In this document: positions 31,818 to 38,259 of the stretch, one piece after another
How positions within the stretch are numbered: the stretch's first letter is position 1
How the letters are laid out: each line of letters starts with the position of its first letter
IMG/VR virus record: IMGVR_UViG_3300021389_002246
Span: 1-48,535 of that record
Length of the DNA: 48,535 bases
DNA from: a virus
Strand: one strand, 5' to 3'
Notes under the pieces: model-generated
What the model was told of the DNA's origin: nothing
The model's input: only the letters and a program-made list of their open reading frames with translations
Database searches by the model: none
Made by a program: the position numbers and the translations under genes

Positions 31818-32795
31818 ATGAGTAAAGTACATCTATTATCAGAAATAATAACAAAGTTGCAGAACTTTAGTACTCAGGATGAGAAACTAGAGCTTCTGCA
31901 CACCTATCATAAAGAACCTATATTAAAACGAATAATAACTATAGCATATAACCCATGGATTGATTTTGGAATGCAAGATTTTGTTCCAAGACGACATGGC
32001 AAACAATTTGGTATGGGTTTAACAAAGTTCTTACATCTTCTAACAGACATCATAGATGAAAAATATGATGAAAAAGAAAAGAATTTTTCTTGTCAAATGG
32101 CAATGAATCACATAGACGAACGTGATGCTGGACTATTTCTTAGTTTGCTAAAACAAGAGTTAGACTTAGGACTAGAACCCGAAACAATTAATGCAGTATG
32201 GCCAGGATTAATTATGGTGTATCCACTAAGTACACCAACTGTAGCAGATTATAAAACATTTCACAAATACCCAGCAGCAGTACAGCCTATTAGTAGAGGA
32301 CTTCGAGTTAATGTAATTGTACATAAAGGCATAGTAAGTTACAAAGATAAAGAAGGTAATGATATTGAAGGTTGGAATATATATGACGAACAATTTGTTA
32401 ATTTAGCACAAAACAATAGTACAGTATTTGACGGTCATGCAGTTGTGGCCAATGGAATAACCATCGTAGAAACTGATAATCAAAAAGTATTAGAAGCAGA
32501 CTCAGAAAATATTAAGTTTGTATTTTGGGATATTATACGTTATGATGGATTCGTAAAAGGTGAAGATACACGTATAGGTTACAACTGGAGGCATAATGGT
32601 CTTGAGCATATGATTATTCTTGCATTTGATAAAAACAAAACACCTTGTTATGACATAGTTAAAGCTGATTTAGTAGGAAGTGATGAACAGTTAGAATTAA
32701 CTGTTAAAAAGTTTGCAAATAAATGTGTTATAAAACGGTTAGATGGAACATGGATACGTGGAGAAGATCCAACCCAAGTTATTTACGAGTCTTAA
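31818..32795 (+). CDS. DNA-ligase-like protein lacking the catalytic lysine
   Basis: The 325-residue protein follows the layout of T4-type ATP ligases: a helical N-terminal domain (LLSEIITKLQNFSTQDEKLEL; LKRIITIAYNPWIDFG), then adenylation-like strands. At the position of KxDGxR stands PISRGLRVNVIV without Lys; VFDGHAVV replaces the LDGE motif, and FVFWDII and CVIKRLDG occupy later motif positions. It is probably a non-enzymatic ligase relative used in binding DNA or as regulator. The true ligase is at 18077. Homology is by pattern and needs structural confirmation. The last 17 nt overlap the reverse-strand lipase gene. Confidence 0.55.
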   Translation: MSKVHLLSEIITKLQNFSTQDEKLELLHTYHKEPILKRIITIAYNPWIDFGMQDFVPRRHGKQFGMGLTKFLHLLTDIIDEKYDEKEKNFSCQMAMNHIDERDAGLFLSLLKQELDLGLEPETINAVWPGLIMVYPLSTPTVADYKTFHKYPAAVQPISRGLRVNVIVHKGIVSYKDKEGNDIEGWNIYDEQFVNLAQNNSTVFDGHAVVANGITIVETDNQKVLEADSENIKFVFWDIIRYDGFVKGEDTRIGYNWRHNGLEHMIILAFDKNKTPCYDIVKADLVGSDEQLELTVKKFANKCVIKRLDGTWIRGEDPTQVIYES

Positions 32796-33543
32796 TTTTT
32801 TTAATATATTGATTTCCAAAGTGGTCATATAATCCATCAAAGAACTGAAACTTACTAAATGCTTTACCAGTTCCTTTCATTCTATCTTTAAATCGTTGCC
32901 ACCATGTTACTTTGGTTTTGATATGTACATCATATGTAATATATTCTATTTGCCCAACGTGTTTATAATATCCAAAGAATGGAACTCTAGTAACAAGATC
33001 ATTATTATTAACAAAACGATATGCCGCAATATCTTTAAACTGTTCGCCCCATATTCTATCACCTACTTTTGGTGATCCATATGTATATAATTCTAAATCT
33101 GCACCCAATTGGTGAAATCTACTAGCACATATAGTTGCCATTGCAGCTCCCAAACTATGTCCAGTAATTACTATTTTTTTAGTAGTCAGTTTTTTACCTA
33201 ACCACTTAATAATTTCAGGATATAGTTTATCTAGTTCATGCTTAAATCCAGAATGTACTGTACCTGTTGTATCAGCACCTGCTGGCCAAGCCTTAATATC
33301 TGCTATTAAGTCGCCTATTTGAGCGCCTTCAGTACCTCTAAAAGCAACGATCACATAGTCATGCATAACAATGCCGTATCCTTGTGCATTTTCGTTTTCA
33401 AAAAACTTAACACTAGAATGTTTTATTTTATTATCTTTTAAAAACTTAACTACTTCGGATTTTTCTTCATATACTATCTTTGATACATCTATACATAATT
33501 CTGCTAGATTCCAATTTATGTTATTTTTTGTGTGCTTTGCCAA
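32779..33543 (-). CDS. Lipase class 3-like hydrolase
   Basis: Alpha/beta hydrolase of 254 residues. The serine elbow is VITGHSLGAAMA, preceded by VIVAFRGTEGAQ (oxyanion region) and VHSGFKHEL; NNDLVTRVP supplies the Asp and LYDHFGNQYI the His of a Lipase_3 triad. It would cleave acyl esters, so membrane lipids at lysis or during entry are likely targets. No signal peptide is seen. It overlaps the upstream MscS-like gene by 23 nt on the reverse strand. Confidence 0.88.
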   Translation of the reverse strand: MAKHTKNNINWNLAELCIDVSKIVYEEKSEVVKFLKDNKIKHSSVKFFENENAQGYGIVMHDYVIVAFRGTEGAQIGDLIADIKAWPAGADTTGTVHSGFKHELDKLYPEIIKWLGKKLTTKKIVITGHSLGAAMATICASRFHQLGADLELYTYGSPKVGDRIWGEQFKDIAAYRFVNNNDLVTRVPFFGYYKHVGQIEYITYDVHIKTKVTWWQRFKDRMKGTGKAFSKFQFFDGLYDHFGNQYIKKIKTRK

Positions 33544-33841
33544 TTACCTTCTCCAGTCTATGTGTTGGTATGCGGGTATTATAGATATATCTCCATACTT
33601 TACCTCGACCATTGTCAATTTCAAATATAGTTTCTCGCATACCTATACTGATAATAGTGGCTTTTTCTCCGTCCAAATATACTACATCACCTGGCTCAAA
33701 ACCCGGTTTCATCTTCCAACGTATACTTGCTACAAAGTCACCCACAGCTTCTTTAAACCATAGGACTATTATCGCAGTGATTCCCAGCCCTATTAGTGGT
33801 TCTAAAAACTGTGAAAATTCTAATGCTTCTTGTTCTAACAT
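33521..33841 (-). CDS. Mini MscS-like membrane protein
   Basis: 106 residues with one N-terminal transmembrane segment (LEPLIGLGITAIIVLWF) and a beta domain reading FEPGDVVYLDGEKATIISIG, then WRYIYNTRI and RLEKVI, the Sm-like middle domain of MscS channels. The pore helix and C-terminal vestibule are absent, so it may form a small channel or merely use the domain for assembly. A minus-strand late motif lies 8 nt before the start. Confidence 0.7.
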   Translation of the reverse strand: MLEQEALEFSQFLEPLIGLGITAIIVLWFKEAVGDFVASIRWKMKPGFEPGDVVYLDGEKATIISIGMRETIFEIDNGRGKVWRYIYNTRIPTHRLEKVIGKAHKK

Positions 33842-33849
33842 ACTATAAC

Positions 33850-33857
33850 TATTTATG
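33850..33857 (-). promoter_or_regulatory. Late promoter motif on the minus strand
   Basis: Reads CATAAATA on the reverse strand, ending 8 nt before the MscS-like start; it would drive that gene and the lipase. Confidence 0.55.
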
Positions 33858-33885
33858 TGATTTATTTAAAATACTACTAAAACTG

Positions 33886-33914
33886 TTGACAAATACAATA
33901 TAATATACTATAAT
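33886..33914 (+). promoter_or_regulatory. Perfect consensus sigma70 promoter
   Basis: TTGACA (33886-33891), 17 nt, TATAAT (33909-33914); no palindrome in the spacer. It faces the peroxiredoxin gene. Confidence 0.9.
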
Positions 33915-33941
33915 TACACTAACGAAATAAAGGAGTCTACA

Positions 33942-34478
33942 ATGACCAAAGAAAATAGCAATGTACCAGCGGTTACATTTAAAGTACGAGTACAAGACAA
34001 ATCTAGCAGTGAAACAAATTCATGTGAGATTGTACCTTCAAAGTGGGCAACTTTAACTACAGATGAAATATTTAAAGATAAGTTAATAGTAGTGTTTAGT
34101 TTACCCGGTGCATTTACACCAACGTGTAGTACATTCCAGTTACCTGGATTTGAACAAAAAGCACAAGATTTTTATGATGTAGGAGTAAGCGACATTTATT
34201 GTATAAGTGTTAATGATTCATTTGTAATGAATGCATGGCGTGATGCAAACAATCTTAAAAATATTAAAGTACTACCAGACGGTAATGGAACATTTACAGA
34301 AGGTATGGGTCAATTAATTGACATGAGTGTCGTAGGATTCAATAAGCGTAGCAGACGCTATGCAATGATTGTTGAGAACGGTGTAGTTCTTAAAATGTTT
34401 ATTGAACCTGATAGTTCAGCAGAAGATCCAGATCCATATGGTGAAACAACACCAGAAAATGTTTTTGCATCATTATAG
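33942..34478 (+). CDS. Peroxiredoxin, Prx5 type
   Basis: Thiol peroxidase of 178 residues that reduces hydrogen peroxide and organic hydroperoxides. The active site PGAFTPTCS carries peroxidatic Cys62; VYCIS-like strand (DIYCISVND), FVMNAW and ending match Prx5. Electrons would come from glutaredoxin or glutathione. It stands behind a consensus host promoter and so is probably expressed early, protecting Fe-S enzymes from oxidation. AAGGAGT precedes the start. Confidence 0.93.
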   Translation: MTKENSNVPAVTFKVRVQDKSSSETNSCEIVPSKWATLTTDEIFKDKLIVVFSLPGAFTPTCSTFQLPGFEQKAQDFYDVGVSDIYCISVNDSFVMNAWRDANNLKNIKVLPDGNGTFTEGMGQLIDMSVVGFNKRSRRYAMIVENGVVLKMFIEPDSSAEDPDPYGETTPENVFASL

Positions 34479-34487
34479 GAGTGAGTA

Positions 34488-34979
34488 TTGAAAATATTTA
34501 AATCATCAATTGATAACTTCTTTAGGTGGGTTAACTCTAGCGAATTAGTAGAATTAACTGACATTGATGTAAGTGAAGATCCAGTAAGACCTAACTTGGA
34601 CTTAGAATTTAGAACAAGTTATGGTAGAAAAATTTATGGATTAAAATACAAAGATAATATAGAAGGTATTATCTGTGTAGCGTTTTGTAATGATTTACCA
34701 CAAAGTGAAAGAGAGCTTGGGTTAATTAGTCAAAATGCACATTTACTTGATAACGCCAATATTGCGGTTGCATACACTGTATGGTCACGCAAACGAGGTG
34801 CAGGTAAAGAAATAGTAGCAAAACTAAAGCAACATATAATAGAAAAAACAGATATTGAACGAGTAGTTACATTATCGCCATTAACACCAATGGCAGCACA
34901 TTTTCATATAAGTAACGGTGCTAAGTTAGTACAGTATAATGCAACTACTCAGAATTTTGAGTATAAGTTAGATAAATAG
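34488..34979 (+). CDS. GNAT-like acetyltransferase-fold protein
   Basis: 163 residues with TTG start behind AGGAGTGAG. The region AYTVWSRKRGAGKEIVAKLK resembles the acetyl-CoA loop (R/Q-x-x-G-x-G/A) of GNAT enzymes, followed by VVTLSPLTPMAAHFHISNGA, a typical late GNAT helix-strand. The substrate is unknown. It lies between peroxiredoxin and iscU in one unit; the stop overlaps a late motif. Confidence 0.6.
   Translation: MKIFKSSIDNFFRWVNSSELVELTDIDVSEDPVRPNLDLEFRTSYGRKIYGLKYKDNIEGIICVAFCNDLPQSERELGLISQNAHLLDNANIAVAYTVWSRKRGAGKEIVAKLKQHIIEKTDIERVVTLSPLTPMAAHFHISNGAKLVQYNATTQNFEYKLDK
34971..34978 (+). promoter_or_regulatory. Late promoter motif before iscU
   Basis: GATAAATA overlaps the end of the GNAT-like gene and stands 22 nt before the iscU start, whose leader has AGGAAG. 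Confidence 0.5.
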
Positions 34980-35000
34980 TATTTCATATAGGAAGAAATT

Positions 35001-35411
35001 ATGGCATATAGCGAAAAAGTGCTAGACCATTACAATAATCCAAGAAATGTAGGTAAGTTTGACCCCAAGGAAGATAATATCGGAACTGGAATGGTAGGCG
35101 CACCTGCATGTGGTGACGTAATGCGTTTGCAAATTAAAGTCACGGAAGATGGCATTATTGAAGATGCAAAATTTAAAACATACGGTTGTGGAAGTGCAAT
35201 TGCTAGTTCAAGTATGGTAACAACCATGCTTAAAGGTATGACGCTAGACGAAGCACAGGAAATTAAAAACACAACAATTGTTGAAGAATTAGCATTACCA
35301 CCAGTAAAAATCCACTGTAGCGTATTGGCAGAAGATGCCATAAAAGCCGCAGTTAGAGATTACGGCGATAAAAAACAAAAAATAAACGCAAAACCGGTTG
35401 ACATAACTTAG
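35001..35411 (+). CDS. iscU: IscU Fe-S cluster scaffold
   Basis: IscU builds [2Fe-2S] and [4Fe-4S] clusters and hands them to target enzymes. The three ligand cysteines match the family numbering exactly: Cys37 (GAPACGDVM, with the neighbouring Asp), Cys63 (YGCGSAIASSS) and Cys106 (KIHCSVLAEDAI). The N-terminal LDHYNNPRNVGKF is typical. Length 136 compares with 128 in E. coli. With sufE at 28761 the phage carries a scaffold and a sulfur carrier but no desulfurase. Its last codons contain a -35 box for the tmRNA promoter. Confidence 0.96.
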   Translation: MAYSEKVLDHYNNPRNVGKFDPKEDNIGTGMVGAPACGDVMRLQIKVTEDGIIEDAKFKTYGCGSAIASSSMVTTMLKGMTLDEAQEIKNTTIVEELALPPVKIHCSVLAEDAIKAAVRDYGDKKQKINAKPVDIT

Positions 35412-35430
35412 TTTTGTGTTATCATAAATA
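35398..35430 (+). promoter_or_regulatory. Overlapping sigma70 and late promoters for tmRNA
   Basis: TTGACA (35398-35403), 16 nt, TATCAT (35420-35425), overlapped by late motif CATAAATA (35423-35430). Both would start transcription near 35432-35436, where the tmRNA sequence begins. The pairing suggests expression early and late. Confidence 0.65.
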
Positions 35431-35435
35431 ACATA

Positions 35436-35735
35436 TAACGTTGAAACTTGACTCAACGCATTTCAGGACCTCGGGGCAGTACCGAGCAGCTCCACCATAA
35501 ACACATTTAGATGAGATATTGAATCACTGCATGGGTGTGTTTATGATGGGGCTGAACTAGGATCGACTGGGTGTTAATAGGTAAGCGGAGTTATCGGGAT
35601 CTAAGCACCGTTATCGCGAAGAAAATTTATAATTGCAAATGACAATTATTCGCCAGAAATGGCATTAGCGGCTTAGTTTAACTAAGCACGTAGGGGTTTT
35701 GCAAGTTGAGCCTGGCAACAGAATTCAACTTGCAC
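35436..35735 (+). ncRNA. ssrA: tmRNA, circularly permuted two-piece form
   Basis: The acceptor piece comes first and ends CAGCTCC-A-CCA at 35497, with T-arm CTCGG/CCGAG. An intervening segment is flanked by ATAAACACA/TGTGTTTAT, a 9-bp pair that brings the ends together. The coding piece starts GGGGCTGA at 35548, and GGGGCTG pairs fully with CAGCTCC. The tag frame from GCA 35635 reads ANDNYSPEMALAA then TAG (35674-35676). This permuted order is known from alphaproteobacteria. The product rescues stalled ribosomes with host SmpB and marks peptides for ClpXP/ClpAP. The 3' end is set at the GCAAGTTGA/TTCAACTTGC stem. Confidence 0.93.
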
Positions 35736-35787
35736 TAGATTATAATTAATATATTTTAGTATAAAAATAAAAATAATAGGAATAATT

Positions 35788-36372
35788 ATGAAAAAGACTA
35801 TAATTGCAGCGGCTTTACTTGTCGCTTTAACTGGTACGGCACAAGCCGATAACTATGACAATACATCTATCTCAATGGCAGCCGAATCGGCAACTATGGG
35901 TATTTCTTTGTCAACTAACGACACATCAAGATCAATTGATGTTTATACAATGGGCAGAGCTTTAGACTTTGGAGCAGGAGTAAGTGATAACGGAACTAAC
36001 CGTGATTATAGCCTTTCTGCTGGAAGAACTATGGATATCGTAAACGTAGGTCCAGTAGGAACATACGTTGATGGCGAAGTTGAATACAATTGGGGAGATA
36101 CATTTACTAAATCAGAAATGCATTTCACTCCAACTGTTGGTGGTAAAATGGACTTAGGTCTTATTGCCCCATATGCTGAAGTTAACTATTTGTTAAAATC
36201 AGTAGAAGGTGACTTCACAAGTATTGATAAAGTAACACCAACAATGACTTTTGGTACAAAAGTTGCGTTAGGTACTAGTACTTCATTGAACGCTAAATTA
36301 ACTAATTCACTTAACAGTGATTGGGAATCTACGGATAAAGAAGTTAGTGTAGGACTTACAGTTAAGTTTTAA
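35788..36372 (+). CDS. Outer-membrane beta-barrel protein
   Basis: The 194-residue protein starts with a clear signal peptide (MKKTIIAAALLVALTGTAQA, cut after AQA) and continues with alternating polar/hydrophobic strands separated by Asp/Asn/Ser turns, ending in VGLTVKF, whose terminal Phe is the BAM recognition signal. It would insert in the host outer membrane as a small barrel. Blocking receptors for rival phages, or permeability change, are possible roles. No ordinary phage virion function fits. A strong terminator follows. Confidence 0.85.
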   Translation: MKKTIIAAALLVALTGTAQADNYDNTSISMAAESATMGISLSTNDTSRSIDVYTMGRALDFGAGVSDNGTNRDYSLSAGRTMDIVNVGPVGTYVDGEVEYNWGDTFTKSEMHFTPTVGGKMDLGLIAPYAEVNYLLKSVEGDFTSIDKVTPTMTFGTKVALGTSTSLNAKLTNSLNSDWESTDKEVSVGLTVKF

Positions 36373-36390
36373 ATTTAACAAAAGTAGGTT

Positions 36391-36419
36391 AAAAAGGTCG
36401 CTTTATGCGGCCTTTTTTT
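36391..36419 (+). terminator. Rho-independent terminator
   Basis: Stem AAAAAGGTCGC/GCGGCCTTTTT (11 bp, one G-T), loop TTTAT, ending in T run. It closes the beta-barrel gene. Confidence 0.92.
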
Positions 36420-36423
36420 ATGG

Positions 36424-36452
36424 TTGACTAATAGGGTTAAATGTTATATATT
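36424..36452 (+). promoter_or_regulatory. Sigma70 promoter for tRNA-Arg
   Basis: TTGACT (36424-36429), 17 nt, TATATT (36447-36452), right behind the terminator and 8 nt before the tRNA. Confidence 0.8.
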
Positions 36453-36459
36453 AATGAAT

Positions 36460-36536
36460 GGACCCGTAGCTCAGTTGGATAGAGCGTTGGTTTGCGGAAC
36501 CAAAGGCCAGAGGTTCGAATCCTCTCGGGTCCGCCA
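36460..36536 (+). tRNA. tRNA-Arg (GCG)
   Basis: Acceptor GGACCCG/CGGGTCC, anticodon stem TTGGT/ACCAA with loop TTGCGGA, T-loop TTCGAAT, encoded CCA; 77 nt. Reads CGC and CGT, the latter common in these genes. Confidence 0.94.
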
Positions 36537-36554
36537 AAAAAATTAAATTAGGTA

Positions 36555-36583
36555 TTGACTTAATTATCCGTTTATCGTATAAT
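36555..36583 (+). promoter_or_regulatory. Sigma70 promoter
   Basis: TTGACT (36555-36560), 17 nt, TATAAT (36578-36583). About 110 nt without a gene follow before the next promoter. Confidence 0.82.
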
Positions 36584-36676
36584 GTATATATTGTTGTTGG
36601 AAATAATTGATTTCATAAACATAGTATATTACTAATTTAGTATAAGACTAAACAGTATATATAAGATAAAAAATAG

Positions 36677-36706
36677 TTGACAGTGATGTGACTATTGTGT
36701 TATACT
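36677..36706 (+). promoter_or_regulatory. Sigma70 promoter
   Basis: TTGACA (36677-36682), 18 nt, TATACT (36701-36706), directly before the small gene at 36735. Confidence 0.78.
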
Positions 36707-36734
36707 AATAACACTAAAACAAGGAAGAGCGGAT

Positions 36735-36968
36735 ATGATTAGTAGTAGACAAATTGTGGAAATCATCAAAGATGAAATGAACAAAAAAGAGAACAGCCAA
36801 GAAATCCGTATGGCACTTAAAAAAGTTAAGGAACGTATAGAAATTTTGGAAGAAATTGATTATGTAAATACAGTTAAACAACCTTATTTAGAAGAACCAA
36901 TTAGTAAACAAAGCAAAGAAAAACAAACAGCAGCACAGGCCTTTGAAGAACTATTTGGATTAAAATAA
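36735..36968 (+). CDS. Small helical hypothetical protein
   Basis: 77 residues, mainly one charged helix (MALKKVKERIEILEEIDYVN) with a conserved-looking end AAQAFEELFGLK. AAGGAAGAG lies ahead of the start. It is probably early expressed and its stop overlaps the next start by one base. Function unknown. Confidence 0.6.
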   Translation: MISSRQIVEIIKDEMNKKENSQEIRMALKKVKERIEILEEIDYVNTVKQPYLEEPISKQSKEKQTAAQAFEELFGLK

Positions 36969-37138
36969 TGGTAGAGTTTAGCGAAATAACTAATAAAATA
37001 GAAGTTTCAAAAGAATTAATAGAGGTGTTCAAAAGCCGTATCAAGCCAAGTGCTACTGGACACCTTTATACCACAATTGATACGCTCGAACAATATATAG
37101 AAGAACTTGAAAAACAACTAGACGTAATAGAGAAGTAA
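36968..37138 (+). CDS. Small coiled-coil hypothetical protein
   Basis: 56 residues (MVEFSEITNKIEVSKELIEV... ending YIEELEKQLDVIEK), with heptad-like leucines at the end. It starts on the last base of the previous stop and ends one base before the next start. Function unknown. Confidence 0.55.
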   Translation: MVEFSEITNKIEVSKELIEVFKSRIKPSATGHLYTTIDTLEQYIEELEKQLDVIEK

Positions 37139-37139
37139 A

Positions 37140-37445
37140 ATGCGATTCAAAGACATAAAAATGTTAGACCAAGGTAAGCCTCACGTAAACGGTAAGCAGG
37201 CAATTATTGACTTTGGCAAATATAAACTAAGCATAATCTGTAATGACATGTCATATGGTGGAAAATCAGGCATGTACGAAGTAGGTGTGTTTAAAGACTG
37301 GGGAACAGAAGAAGAAAAACTATGTGAACTCCCAGGCATCACAACAGAAGGCGACACAGTCGCTGGATATCTAACTGCATCAAATCTAGATGCAATACTC
37401 CAAAAAATGTATTTAATTACAGCAAAGGAACCAATACAAATTTAA
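37140..37445 (+). CDS. Hypothetical protein
   Basis: 101 residues, beta-rich, with YKLSIICNDMSYGGKSGMYE and PGITTEGDTVAGYLTASNLD, a pattern common in small conserved T4-like phage proteins. Third gene of the unit starting at 36735; a tRNA begins 9 nt after it. Function unknown. Confidence 0.6.
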   Translation: MRFKDIKMLDQGKPHVNGKQAIIDFGKYKLSIICNDMSYGGKSGMYEVGVFKDWGTEEEKLCELPGITTEGDTVAGYLTASNLDAILQKMYLITAKEPIQI

Positions 37446-37454
37446 ACAGTTTTG

Positions 37455-37531
37455 GTCTCCTTAGCTCAGCTGGATAGAGCAACGGCCTTCTAAGCCGTAG
37501 GTCACAGGTTCGAATCCTGTAGGGGACGCCA
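37455..37531 (+). tRNA. tRNA-Arg (TCT)
   Basis: Acceptor GTCTCCT/AGGGGAC, anticodon stem ACGGC/GCCGT with loop CTTCTAA, encoded CCA; 77 nt. Reads AGA, a frequent codon here. Confidence 0.95.
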
Positions 37532-37535
37532 ATTT

Positions 37536-37619
37536 GCTCGCATGGTGGAATAGGTAGACACAACAGACTTAAAATCTGTCGCTTATGGCGTCCCGGTTCG
37601 ACTCCGGGTGTGAGCACCA
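37536..37619 (+). tRNA. tRNA-Leu (TAA)
   Basis: 84 nt with a long variable arm (CGCTTATGGCGTC), acceptor GCTCGCA/TGTGAGC, anticodon stem ACAGA/TCTGT, loop CTTAAAA, encoded CCA. Reads TTA, the main Leu codon here. Confidence 0.95.
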
Positions 37620-37623
37620 AAAT

Positions 37624-37698
37624 ATGGGTGTGGTGATAATGGCAACACGACGGTCTCCAAAACCGTAAATGGGGGTTCGAATCCCTCCACCTATGCCA
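37624..37698 (+). tRNA. tRNA-Trp (CCA), unusual D-arm
   Basis: Acceptor ATGGGTG/CACCTAT, anticodon stem ACGGT/ACCGT with loop CTCCAAA, T-loop TTCGAAT, encoded CCA; 75 nt. The D region (GTGATAATGGCAAC) lacks the usual AGCTCAG sequence and is poorly paired, so function or processing may be atypical. Confidence 0.85.
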
Positions 37699-37703
37699 AA
37701 TTC

Positions 37704-37779
37704 GGTCTTGTAGCTTAGTGGTTAAAGCCGCCCGCTCATAACGGGTTGACCGTAGGTTCGAATCCTACCGGGACCACCA
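37704..37779 (+). tRNA. tRNA with CAT anticodon: tRNA-Ile2 or elongator tRNA-Met
   Basis: Acceptor GGTCTTG/CGGGACC, anticodon stem GCCCG/CGGGT with loop CTCATAA, encoded CCA; 76 nt. The D-arm AGTGGTTAAAGC and variable TTGACCG resemble E. coli ileX, whose C34 becomes lysidine to read ATA, more than metT. ATA is abundant in these genes, so Ile2 is favoured but unproven. Confidence 0.9.
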
Positions 37780-37790
37780 ATTCTTAGTTT

Positions 37791-37798
37791 GATAAATA
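37791..37798 (+). promoter_or_regulatory. Late promoter motif
   Basis: GATAAATA just after the tRNA block and 43 nt before the small gene at 37842. Confidence 0.5.
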
Positions 37799-37841
37799 AC
37801 TATCAAAAAGATTGCATTAGTAGTCTTAACGATGGAGGGTT

Positions 37842-37985
37842 ATGAAATTATACAAAAATTTTATAGCACACGAATCACAACCAAAAAAGACAAGTATAGG
37901 AAATACACATTCACGAACAAAATTTAGTTCTATGAACAAAAGCAAAAAGCGTTCTTATAAAAAATATAAAGGTCAAGGTAAATAA
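37842..37985 (+). CDS. Small basic conserved phage protein
   Basis: 47 residues; the basic tail MNKSKKRSYKKYKGQGK resembles the end of small proteins conserved in T4-like cyanophages. GGAGGG stands 5 nt before the start. Rich in Lys, it may bind nucleic acid. Function unknown. Confidence 0.6.
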   Translation: MKLYKNFIAHESQPKKTSIGNTHSRTKFSSMNKSKKRSYKKYKGQGK

Positions 37986-37987
37986 TT

Positions 37988-38188
37988 ATGGGATTTAAAC
38001 CAGCAAGTAGTGTATTAAAACCTAAAGATTATAAACGTTGCATAGATGGAATTGTAATAAAACCTACCTTATTTGTATCAAAAAGTGGTAAACAAATGAT
38101 GGCAGGTAGCATAGATGGTGAAATAATTGTGGATAAAGATGGTAAAGTACTACCTTTACATCATGTAAAGCACAACGGAATACTATAA
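37988..38188 (+). CDS. Small hypothetical protein
   Basis: 66 residues, two short beta hairpins (GIVIKPTLFVSKSGKQMMAG; GEIIVDKDGKVLPLHHV). It begins two bases after the previous stop. Probably a partner of that gene; function unknown. Confidence 0.55.
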   Translation: MGFKPASSVLKPKDYKRCIDGIVIKPTLFVSKSGKQMMAGSIDGEIIVDKDGKVLPLHHVKHNGIL

Positions 38189-38195
38189 TAAATAC

Positions 38196-38224
38196 TTGAC
38201 ACATGCACTATTCCAGTGTAAACT
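38196..38224 (+). promoter_or_regulatory. Sigma70-like promoter with adjoining late motif, lysis unit
   Basis: TTGACA (38196-38201), 17 nt, TAAACT (38219-38224), the -10 being weak. Late-type AATAAATA motifs flank it (38187-38194 and 38225-38232). The spacer contains CACT-ATTCC-AGTG. The unit downstream holds a leader peptide, holin-like gene and endolysin. Confidence 0.6.
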
Positions 38225-38259
38225 AATAAATAATATAGTAATATCACTAGGAGATTCCT

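Noticed and set aside
37417-37620. Reverse-strand frame of 67 codons over tRNA-Arg and tRNA-Leu
   Set aside because: It is the antisense of tRNA sequence, a familiar spurious translation (contains GVPYRIRTCDLRLRRP).
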